Below, one piece after another: positions 1 through 6,407 of a DNA stretch of 8,071 bases. Source of the DNA: Gammaproteobacteria bacterium (lineage in GTDB: Bacteria > Pseudomonadota > Gammaproteobacteria > PS1 > Pseudothioglobaceae); assembly GCA_024280535.1 (NCBI GenBank), contig JAJRPY010000078.1, positions 1 through 8,071 on the forward strand, in the 5' to 3' direction. Position numbers and translations under genes: made by a program. The number at the start of each line of letters is the position of its first letter. Within the stretch, counting starts at the first letter, position 1. The notes under the pieces were generated by a model. It ran no database searches, was not told where the DNA came from, and worked only from the letters and a program-made list of their open reading frames with translations.

Positions 1-348
1 ACATTTGGCGGCAATCCTTTGGCTTGTCGCACTGCTTTAAGCGTATTAGACGTGATTAAACAAGATAATATTCTAGCCAATGTTAATCAAATGAGCGCCT
101 ACCTTGCTACTCGTTTTGCCCAAGAATTAAAAGACATTGACACAGTTAAAGAAATTCGAATCAAAGGATTGATGATAGCCATTGAGCTAAATCAAGATTG
201 CCAGCAATTATTACAACTAGCGCTGGACAACAAATTGTTAATCAATATTACTGGTCAATCCATCCGACTATTGCCGGCGCTTATTTTAAATACAGATCAG
301 GCTGATACAATAGTTAATACGCTTTGCACCTTGATCAAAGCCCTATAA
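1..348 (+). CDS. argD: Acetylornithine aminotransferase, C-terminal part (5' end outside the window)
   Basis: This is the last 115 residues of a class III PLP-dependent aminotransferase. The frame is open from base 1 and starts TFGGNPLACR, the conserved segment that follows the PLP-lysine region in ArgD-type enzymes; its Thr normally touches the cofactor phosphate of the partner subunit. The tail has the usual IRLLPAL strand and a final helix before a TAA stop. The PLP lysine itself lies upstream of the window. An in-frame TTG at 19 is not a real start, because the family motif begins before it. ArgD transfers an amino group between glutamate and N-acetylglutamate semialdehyde to give N-acetylornithine; many homologues also serve in lysine synthesis. 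The gene ends 16 nt before argF, so the two are probably one operon. The choice of ArgD over other class III aminotransferases rests on the motif plus the argF neighbour. Confidence 0.9.
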   Translation, partial: TFGGNPLACRTALSVLDVIKQDNILANVNQMSAYLATRFAQELKDIDTVKEIRIKGLMIAIELNQDCQQLLQLALDNKLLINITGQSIRLLPALILNTDQADTIVNTLCTLIKAL

Positions 349-351
349 ACC

Positions 352-356
352 AAGGA
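352..356 (+). promoter_or_regulatory. Ribosome binding site of argF
   Basis: AAGGA lies 8 nt before the ATG at 365 in the 16-nt gap after argD. It supports that start codon, and no separate promoter is visible in the gap. Confidence 0.7.
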
Positions 357-364
357 AAATTACA

Positions 365-1279
365 ATGCAACACTTTATTAATTTAGATGACGTATCAAGT
401 CAAGCACTTAATCATATTATTGATCAAGCCATCGTTCTAAAAAAACAACACCAAGCGGGTGAAATTAACGAAACACTCAAAAACAAAACGCTGGCAATGA
501 TTTTTGACAAATCTTCAACGCGCACTCGCGTGTCATTTGAAGCGGGAATGGCTCAACTAGGTGGGCATGCTCTATTTTTGTCCAATCGTGACATACAATT
601 AGGCCGCGGCGAGCCTACCACTGATACGGCAATTGTCATTAGCTCAATGGTTGATTTGATTATGCTGCGAGTTTCTTCGCATGAGATGATCAACACCTTT
701 GCCAGCAGTGGCTCTGTGCCAGTGATTAACGCCCTCAGTGATGAATCTCACCCGTGCCAATTGCTAGCCGATATGATGACTTACAAAGAACACAAAGGCG
801 CCATTCAAGGCAAAACTGTCGCCTGGGTTGGTGATGGCAATAATATGTGCCATACTTATATGCAAGCAGCCAAGGCATTTGGCTTTACGCTGAATATTGC
901 CACCCCTGTCAATTACGAACCTGATCAGGCGTTTATTAACCATTATCAGGATCATATTACATTATTCGACAATGCCGAACAAGCGTGCCATAACGCAGAT
1001 TTACTGGTAACAGATGTTTGGGCGTCCATGGGTCAAGAAGAGGAGCAATCCAAGCGTGAAATTGCCTTTAAAGCATTTCAAGTGACTCAGGCATTAATGA
1101 ATAATTTAAAATCAGATGCGGTGTTTATGCATTGTTTGCCTGCTCATCGCGGGGAAGAGGTCTCGGCAGAAGTGATTGATGGCACCCAAAGTTTGGTTTG
1201 GCAGGAGGCTGAAAATCGCTTGCATGTACAAAAATCTTTATTGCTTTATTTATTTCAAGCATCAAAAACTGACGAATAA
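365..1279 (+). CDS. argF: Ornithine carbamoyltransferase
   Basis: This 304-residue cytosolic enzyme joins carbamoyl phosphate and ornithine to give citrulline in arginine synthesis. The carbamoyl-phosphate domain has the signature STRTR at residues 51-55, followed by the VSFE helix, and HPCQ at 129-132. The ornithine domain has VGDGNN at 155-160, the mobile SMG loop in DVWASMGQE (217-225), and the catalytic HCLPAHRGEE (256-265), whose Cys257 and Asp217 are typical ornithine-binding residues. SMG and the HCLP Cys separate it from aspartate carbamoyltransferase. The length is normal for an anabolic ArgF. It follows argD by 16 nt with a good ribosome binding site. Its TAA stop is only 4 nt from the queH stop on the other strand, and there is no room for a dedicated terminator. 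No defect is seen. Confidence 0.97.
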   Translation: MQHFINLDDVSSQALNHIIDQAIVLKKQHQAGEINETLKNKTLAMIFDKSSTRTRVSFEAGMAQLGGHALFLSNRDIQLGRGEPTTDTAIVISSMVDLIMLRVSSHEMINTFASSGSVPVINALSDESHPCQLLADMMTYKEHKGAIQGKTVAWVGDGNNMCHTYMQAAKAFGFTLNIATPVNYEPDQAFINHYQDHITLFDNAEQACHNADLLVTDVWASMGQEEEQSKREIAFKAFQVTQALMNNLKSDAVFMHCLPAHRGEEVSAEVIDGTQSLVWQEAENRLHVQKSLLLYLFQASKTDE

Positions 1280-1283
1280 ATGC

Positions 1284-1976
1284 TCAATTATCAGCCAGAT
1301 TATTCATTGCCTGCTGATAAAACTTAACCCCACGTTCAATTTTTTCTCTGCCATGAGACTCGCGCCAACGATTGGTATCTCTTAACGAATACACACAACC
1401 ACAATATTCTTGCTGATAAAATGCCTCGCGTTTTGACAATTCAAGCATTCTGGATGAGCCACCCTGCTTGCGCCAATTAAAATCCCAATACGTAATGCCT
1501 GCATAAGGATTGGTTGCTCGAGCGCCACAATGATTAATTTGATTCATATCCTTCCAGCGAGAAATGCCCAAGGTTGATGAGATTAAATCAAAGCCATTAT
1601 CTTTGGCATATTGTGCCGTTACCTCAAACCTCATATCAAAACAACTTGTGCAACGAGCGCCACGCTCAGGCTCATTTTCCTGACCTTTGGTGCGATCAAA
1701 CCAATTGTCCTTATCATAATCTGCATCAACAAAATCCATCCCCAATTTTTGCGCAAAACGAATATTTTCTGCTTTGCGCAACTGATATTCTTCTTTAGGG
1801 TGTATGTTCGGATTATAGAAAAAAATAGTCGTCTCAATATCCGATACTGCCAATGCCTCCATAATCTCCCCTGCACAGGGCGCACAGCAAGAATGCATTA
1901 ACAATTTTTTTTCACCATTTGGCGTGGTTAATATCGGCCGCTGATAAGCAGACAAACTATAATCTACACTAGACAT
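1284..1976 (-). CDS. queH: Epoxyqueuosine reductase QueH
   Basis: QueH reduces epoxyqueuosine to queuosine in the wobble base of tRNAs for Asp, Asn, His and Tyr. It is an iron-sulfur enzyme unrelated to the cobalamin-dependent QueG. Counting from the ATG at 1976 (230 residues), an N-terminal HSCCAPC motif (Cys30, Cys31, Cys34) is followed by the FYNPNIHP segment, a CTSC pair (Cys109, Cys112), [10 protein letters not shown], and a late YCGC (Cys192, Cys194), the cysteine pattern of the family. An upstream in-frame ATG at 2003 would add nine residues. I prefer 1976: it has AGG 7 nt upstream and overlaps the previous gene by only 13 nt, whereas the 2003 ATG has AAGG just one base away and overlaps 40 nt. 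It is probably the last gene of the leuA transcript and ends tail to tail with argF. Confidence 0.9.
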   Translation of the reverse strand: MSSVDYSLSAYQRPILTTPNGEKKLLMHSCCAPCAGEIMEALAVSDIETTIFFYNPNIHPKEEYQLRKAENIRFAQKLGMDFVDADYDKDNWFDRTKGQENEPERGARCTSCFDMRFEVTAQYAKDNGFDLISSTLGISRWKDMNQINHCGARATNPYAGITYWDFNWRKQGGSSRMLELSKREAFYQQEYCGCVYSLRDTNRWRESHGREKIERGVKFYQQAMNNLADN

Positions 1977-2380
1977 ATTTTTACCTGTTTTAACACTTCC
2001 CATGCCTTGCGTTTAAGCGGCTCATTACTCAATATGTCGCTGGGATGAGGTATAACAAACACATTATTTGTATTAAGCGCTAAACGCTCATCTGTTAATA
2101 ATATAACTGCCGCATCATAATTGGAGACCTCTTGAATCAGCGTATCCGCACTGGCTTTGATGCACATAATATGCGTTTGTTGCAAACCAATGGCAGCTAG
2201 CATTTTAAGCAAAAATATCTGCGCCTCACCCGCACTACAAATAGACTCTTGCGCCTCTCCCTCCACCACCAAACACTTAACACTAATCGGTTTGGTTCGA
2301 TGATTAGCGTGCTTTTTAGCCCGATGAAGATATTCAGGAATATTTAGCGCATTTAAATATTGTGATCTAGTTGATAACAT
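1964..2380 (-). CDS. Small HolD-like / degenerate uracil-DNA-glycosylase-like protein
   Basis: This 138-residue protein is not firmly identified. The N-terminus ([16 protein letters not shown], residues 5-20) resembles the short N-terminal helix of the DNA polymerase III psi subunit HolD and of some gammaproteobacterial family 4/5 uracil-DNA glycosylase relatives. Later come GEAQ (41-44), [10 protein letters not shown] (57-66) and PHPSDIL...LKRKAW (111-127), which echo the glycosylase elements GEAPG, LLxxMLxAIGL and HPxxLL...KRxAW. It is much shorter than a real family 4 enzyme (about 200 residues or more), the catalytic GExPG loop is altered, and no four-cysteine iron-sulfur set is seen, so catalysis is doubtful. 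The length matches HolD (137 residues in E. coli), which would bridge the clamp loader to the chi subunit and SSB. Its ATG shares one base with the leuA stop (TAATG) and lacks a clear ribosome binding site, so it is probably translated by coupling to leuA. It also overlaps queH by 13 nt. Confidence 0.55.
   Translation of the reverse strand: MLSTRSQYLNALNIPEYLHRAKKHANHRTKPISVKCLVVEGEAQESICSAGEAQIFLLKMLAAIGLQQTHIMCIKASADTLIQEVSNYDAAVILLTDERLALNTNNVFVIPHPSDILSNEPLKRKAWEVLKQVKICLV
1984..1988 (-). promoter_or_regulatory. Ribosome binding site deciding the queH start
   Basis: On the minus strand ACAGG is placed 7 nt before the ATG at 1976, inside the end of the preceding gene. It favours this start over the ATG at 2003. 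Confidence 0.55.
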
Positions 2381-3915
2381 TACACTTGGTGGGGGTGCGC
2401 TCTATCGGTAGCGGCTAACACCTTATTCAGTGCGTGAATATAAGCTTTTGCACTGGCATTAATAATATCAGTATCTGCACCCTGCCCATTAATAATACGC
2501 CCCTCATGCTCTAGGCGAACATTAACCTCACCCAAGGCATCCGTCCCCTGAGTAACATTTGAGACCGAGTACAATTGCAAATTCACTTGCATATTTAACA
2601 ACTGATTAATGGCGTTAAAAGTCGCATCAACCGAGCCTGATGTTTCGCTGGTCATGGATTTTTCTTTGCCGTCAATATTGAGTGTCACCGTGGCAGTATT
2701 TTTTTTGCCTGTTGCAGCAATCACTGTCAGCGATACAAATTTAATATGTTCACTATCAACCACCTGTGTTTCAGACACCAATGCTTGAAGATCCTCATCA
2801 AAAATTTCGTGCTTTTTGTCAGCCAATTCTTTAAAGCGCCTAAAGGCATCATTTAAACTGTCTTTTGAATCAAATTCAACGCCCAATTCAGCCAATCTTT
2901 CTTTAAAGGCATTACGACCAGAGTGCTTGCCCAAAACCAATTGATTGGCATGCCAACCCACTTCTTCAGCACGCATAATTTCGTAAGTTTCGCGATGCTT
3001 TAGTACCCCATCTTGATGAATCCCCGCCTCATGTGCAAAGGCATTCGCACCAACAATAGCCTTATTAGGCTGGACAATAAACCCAGTAACACTTGATACT
3101 AGGCGAGATGCCGACAAAATATGCGTTGTGTCAATATTGGTATCACAAGAAAATTCATCTTGACGAGTGCGAACTGCCATCACCACCTCTTCTAGCGCCG
3201 TATTGCCCGCCCTCTCACCCAGTCCATTAATCGTACATTCAACCTGTCTGGCACCATTCAGCACAGCAGACAAAGAATTGGCCACTGCTAAGCCTAAATC
3301 ATTATGACAATGCGCTGAAAATATAGCTCGATCAGAATTAGGCACACGCTCAATCAATGCGTTAATAGTAGCCCCAAATTGATGAGGAAGATTGTAACCC
3401 ACGGTATCTGGAATATTAATAGTCGTCGCACCTGCCGCAATAGTTGCCTCAATAATTCGACACAGGAAATCTTCATCTGATCGACCCGCATCTTCAGGCG
3501 AAAATTCCACATCATCGGTGTATTTTCTGGCACGCTTAACGGCGTTTACTGCTTGTTCGACCACCTGATCTGGAGTCATTTGCAGCTTCATTTTCATGTG
3601 AATATCGCTGGTTGCAATAAACGTATGAATGCGTGCAGAATTTGCGCCTTTGAGTGCCTCGCCAGCACGATCAATATCTTTATCCAAGGCTCTGGCCAGC
3701 GAGCAAATCGTCGAATCTTTAATGCTATTGGCTACGGCTTTAACAGCCTCAAAATCCCCTATAGATGCAATTGCAAAACCTGCCTCAATCACATCAACCC
3801 GCATTTTTTCCAATACTTTGGCAATGCGCACTTTTTCATCTTTTGTCATTGATGCACCTGGGGATTGCTCTCCATCCCGCAATGTGGTGTCAAAAATAAT
3901 TAGTTTGTTAGACAT
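2380..3915 (-). CDS. leuA: 2-isopropylmalate synthase
   Basis: LeuA condenses acetyl-CoA with 2-oxoisovalerate to 2-isopropylmalate, the committed step of leucine synthesis. The 511-residue length matches the classical bacterial form. The N-terminal TIM barrel opens with [12 protein letters not shown] (9-20). Metal ligands expected from family structures are present: Asp14, His202 and His204 in HCHNDLG, and Asn238 in [18 protein letters not shown] (295-303) and LGKHSGR (328-334) mark the subdomains, and residues ~390-505 form the LeuA dimer domain that binds leucine for feedback inhibition, ending with [25 protein letters not shown] sequence. Homocitrate and citramalate synthases share the barrel, but the length and the ilv neighbours favour LeuA. 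The ATG at 3915 has GGAG 6 nt upstream. The stop overlaps the next gene by one base. A 169-nt leader region precedes it and may regulate it. Confidence 0.97.
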   Translation of the reverse strand: MSNKLIIFDTTLRDGEQSPGASMTKDEKVRIAKVLEKMRVDVIEAGFAIASIGDFEAVKAVANSIKDSTICSLARALDKDIDRAGEALKGANSARIHTFIATSDIHMKMKLQMTPDQVVEQAVNAVKRARKYTDDVEFSPEDAGRSDEDFLCRIIEATIAAGATTINIPDTVGYNLPHQFGATINALIERVPNSDRAIFSAHCHNDLGLAVANSLSAVLNGARQVECTINGLGERAGNTALEEVVMAVRTRQDEFSCDTNIDTTHILSASRLVSSVTGFIVQPNKAIVGANAFAHEAGIHQDGVLKHRETYEIMRAEEVGWHANQLVLGKHSGRNAFKERLAELGVEFDSKDSLNDAFRRFKELADKKHEIFDEDLQALVSETQVVDSEHIKFVSLTVIAATGKKNTATVTLNIDGKEKSMTSETSGSVDATFNAINQLLNMQVNLQLYSVSNVTQGTDALGEVNVRLEHEGRIINGQGADTDIINASAKAYIHALNKVLAATDRAHPHQV

Positions 3916-3921
3916 TTAAGT

Positions 3922-3926
3922 CTCCT
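3922..3926 (-). promoter_or_regulatory. Ribosome binding site of leuA
   Basis: AGGAG on the minus strand lies 6 nt before the leuA ATG. It is the strongest such site on the minus strand of this window. The same five bases are exactly complementary to CTCCT at 3956-3960 further up the transcript, so the site could be hidden in a helix. Confidence 0.8.
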
Positions 3927-3982
3927 GTAATATGTTTTTTTTAAAATAAATTTGAAGGAGCTGGCTTTTCAACCTAGCGATA

Positions 3983-4063
3983 TTATAAATTACCTGACGG
4001 TAATAATCGCAAACCAAAAGAATGGATTTGTATAGCAGGATAAGCAGTAAATTGACGTTTCAT
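3983..4063 (-). CDS. Possible 26-residue leader peptide before leuA
   Basis: An ATG-started ORF of 26 codons ends with TAA 67 nt before leuA. The peptide begins MKRQFTAYP and ends GLRLLPSGNL. Four of its last ten codons are leucine (TTG, TTA, TTA, TTA), which would fit a leucine-sensing leader, although the run is less strict than the four adjacent Leu codons of the E. coli leu leader. No ribosome binding site precedes the ATG; a TATAAT box ends 8 nt upstream, so translation would have to be leaderless or nearly so. It has no signal peptide or known domain. An ORF this short can occur by chance, so reality depends on conservation. Confidence 0.35.
   Translation of the reverse strand: MKRQFTAYPAIQIHSFGLRLLPSGNL
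3989..4004 (-). repeat. Perfect small inverted repeat (hairpin) upstream of leuA
   Basis: ATTACC and GGTAAT are perfect complements separated by a 4-nt loop. The hairpin covers the last codons of the small ORF (LPSGN). It could be an RNA hairpin or, as a 16-bp palindrome, a protein binding site. It has no following T-run and so is not a terminator. Confidence 0.45.
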
Positions 4064-4071
4064 AAGTTGGA

Positions 4072-4077
4072 ATTATA
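4072..4077 (-). promoter_or_regulatory. Candidate -10 box of a leuA promoter
   Basis: A perfect TATAAT on the minus strand lies just after the pssA stop codon. I see no good TTGACA-like box 16-18 nt upstream and no extended -10 TG, so the call rests on the hexamer and its position at the head of the leuA leader. Transcription would start close to the A of the small ORF's ATG. Confidence 0.45.
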
Positions 4078-4084
4078 AACGAAA

Positions 4085-4837
4085 TTAAGGCTTATTGGCT
4101 TTCTTTTTTAACAGACGTTTTTTGCGCACTTCAATAATGGTTATAATCAGCCCTGATAAGGTATAGGTAAAAAAGAAAAGAAACAATATGGCACTTGGCC
4201 ATAAAGAAATAACGACTAAAATCAGTGTGGCAATTAGCAACAACTTAAACGAAGACCTGCCTTTAAAGTTAATATCCTTAAAACTATAATACCGCACATT
4301 ACTCACCATCAAAATACCCGCAGAGACTACTATTATCCAAGCGCTCATCACCAAATATTGCTCATTCAAAGCGCCTGCCCAAATTATCTCCCTGCTCCAA
4401 ACAAACCCAGCAATTAGAGCGGCTGCGGCAGGTGATGGCAAGCCCTGAAAATAACGCTTATCTTTCACCCCAATTTGAGTGTTAAACCGCGCCAAACGCA
4501 AAGCCCCTGCAGCCACATAAACAAACACCACAATCCAGCCAAGCTTGCCCAAATCTTTCAATAGATAAAAATACATCAGCAGGGCGGGTGCCACACCAAA
4601 TGACACCATATCTGCCATCGAATCATACTGCTCACCAAACTCACTTTGCGTATTGGTTAAGCGTGCAACTCGACCATCCAAACCATCCCACAGCATAGCA
4701 ATAAAAATAGCAATTGCTGCCTCAGAATATTGCTCATTAGTCGCCAATATAATGGCAAGAAATCCGGCAAACAAGCCGAACGTGGTGAGTATATTTGGCA
4801 ACAAATAAATGCCTTTTTTTAATTGCTTAGTATTCAT
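4085..4837 (-). CDS. pssA: CDP-diacylglycerol-serine O-phosphatidyltransferase
   Basis: This inner-membrane enzyme joins CDP-diacylglycerol and serine to give phosphatidylserine, the precursor of phosphatidylethanolamine. It belongs to the CDP-alcohol phosphatidyltransferase family, not the PLD-like PssA of E. coli. The family motif DG(x2)AR(x8)G(x3)D(x3)D is complete: Asp51, Asp54-Gly55, Ala58-Arg59, Gly68, Asp72 and Asp76. Hydrophobic segments near residues 12-33, 40-50, 78-93, 99-117, 135-147, 162-178, 198-212 and 214-236 give a multi-pass protein, and the tail (RKKRLLKKKANKP) is strongly basic. The opening GIYLLPNILTTFGLFAGF is typical of serine-specific members. Length (250) is normal. 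It sits between ilvC and leuA, a neighbourhood known from other beta- and gammaproteobacteria. A terminator lies upstream, so it probably has its own promoter. No ribosome binding site precedes the ATG. Confidence 0.93.
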   Translation of the reverse strand: MNTKQLKKGIYLLPNILTTFGLFAGFLAIILATNEQYSEAAIAIFIAMLWDGLDGRVARLTNTQSEFGEQYDSMADMVSFGVAPALLMYFYLLKDLGKLGWIVVFVYVAAGALRLARFNTQIGVKDKRYFQGLPSPAAAALIAGFVWSREIIWAGALNEQYLVMSAWIIVVSAGILMVSNVRYYSFKDINFKGRSSFKLLLIATLILVVISLWPSAILFLFFFTYTLSGLIITIIEVRKKRLLKKKANKP

Positions 4838-4843
4838 ACATTG

Positions 4844-4849
4844 ATTATA
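4844..4849 (-). promoter_or_regulatory. Candidate -10 box of a pssA promoter
   Basis: A perfect TATAAT on the minus strand ends 6 nt before the pssA ATG, between the ilvC terminator and the gene. No convincing -35 box is seen at 16-18 nt. If used, the transcript would begin at or next to the start codon, giving a leaderless mRNA; the only purine-rich stretch (AAGG) lies too far upstream (about 15 nt) to act as a ribosome binding site. Confidence 0.45.
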
Positions 4850-4862
4850 ACGCCTTAACTAT

Positions 4863-4892
4863 AAAAAAACGCCCAACTAAATTGGGCGTTTT
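4863..4892 (-). terminator. Intrinsic terminator after ilvC
   Basis: A perfect 11-bp stem (AAAACGCCCAA with TTGGGCGTTTT) encloses a 5-nt loop. On the minus strand the stem runs into seven T residues, a textbook rho-independent terminator 12 nt beyond the ilvC stop. On the plus strand only four T residues end the stem, but no plus-strand gene needs it. It closes the ilvB-ilvH-ilvC transcript and separates it from pssA. Confidence 0.93.
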
Positions 4893-4904
4893 ATTCAAGA
4901 ATGA

Positions 4905-5936
<1,032 letters not shown>

Positions 5937-5943
5937 TTAATGT

Positions 5944-6405
5944 CTATTGTTGACCAATGCCGGTCACCCCTGTTCTTGAAACTTCCAAAACTTCCTCTGC
6001 ATTAAATGCGTTGATGAAATCGTTAATTTTCTGGCTTTTTCCTGCTAATTCAACGGTATATGTTGCACTTGATGTGTCAATAATTGTCGCACCATGTGTT
6101 GTTATTTTAGACTGACTGTCATTATTAATTGCCAGTTTAACCAACAATAACTCCCGCTCAATATGCTTAGTAGCCGTTAAATCCGTGACCTTAACAACGT
6201 CAATTAGTTTGTTAAGTTGTTTAATAATCTGCTCAATAATACCCTCATCACCCACACTGACAATTGTCATTCTGGATAAAGTAGAATCATTAGTGGTGGC
6301 AACGGTTAGCGATTCAATATTAAAGCCCCGTGCTGAAAATAGCCCAGATACCCGAGACAATGCCCCCGATTCGTTTTCTAATTGTACTGAAATTATATGT
6401 CTCAT
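5944..6405 (-). CDS. ilvH: Acetolactate synthase small (regulatory) subunit
   Basis: This is the regulatory partner of the large subunit encoded just upstream; it activates the enzyme and carries valine feedback inhibition. The N-terminal ACT domain (about residues 1-75) contains LENESGALSRVSGLFSARGFNIESL (positions 9-33). The positions whose mutation gives valine resistance in E. coli IlvH are all kept here (Asn11, Gly14, Ser17, Asn29, Ala36), so valine control is likely intact. LSRMTI (43-48) and the second half, ending EVSRTGVTGIG, are typical. At 153 residues it is about ten shorter than E. coli IlvH, partly from a shorter segment after the ERELLLVKL stretch and partly at the C-terminus. 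The ATG lies 2 nt after the stop of the large subunit with only a weak ribosome binding site, which suggests coupled translation and a fixed subunit ratio. ilvN is an equivalent name. Confidence 0.95.
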   Translation of the reverse strand: MRHIISVQLENESGALSRVSGLFSARGFNIESLTVATTNDSTLSRMTIVSVGDEGIIEQIIKQLNKLIDVVKVTDLTATKHIERELLLVKLAINNDSQSKITTHGATIIDTSSATYTVELAGKSQKINDFINAFNAEEVLEVSRTGVTGIGQQ

Positions 6406-6407
6406 CG

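Larger units (their letters stand above)
3916..4084 (-). promoter_or_regulatory. leuA upstream region (169 nt, candidate leader)
   Basis: This is the largest gap in the window and holds no large ORF. Reading toward leuA it contains a TATAAT box (4072-4077), a 26-codon ORF (3983-4063), a perfect small hairpin in the end of that ORF (3989-4004), a weaker TTGAA/TTCAA pairing (3952-3972), a CTCCT (3956-3960) that can pair with the leuA ribosome binding site, an A/T-rich run and then AGGAG. There is no T-tract after a GC-rich stem, so no classical transcription attenuator or pssA terminator is seen. A role in leuA control is inferred only from position. Confidence 0.45.

Noticed and set aside
19..21. 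TTG as a start for a separate small protein at the left edge
   Set aside because: The preceding in-frame codons read TFGGNP, the conserved ArgD motif; the gene is truncated by the window edge.
1288..1320. TTATCAG...CTGATAA inverted repeat as a terminator for argF
   Set aside because: The stem is 7 bp and A/T-rich, the loop is 19 nt, no T-run follows, and it lies in queH coding sequence.
1574..1901. Overlapping plus- and minus-strand ORFs inside queH
   Set aside because: They are alternative frames of a clearly coding QueH gene with its cysteine motifs; none has independent support.
3553..3919. Two plus-strand ORFs of about 96-99 residues opposite the start of leuA
   Set aside because: They lie wholly antisense to well-conserved leuA sequence, resemble no family and carry no ribosome binding sites that I can see; they are shadows of leuA.
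3989..4004. ATTACC/GGTAAT hairpin as a pssA terminator
   Set aside because: The stem is short and mostly A/T and is not followed by a T-tract on the minus strand.
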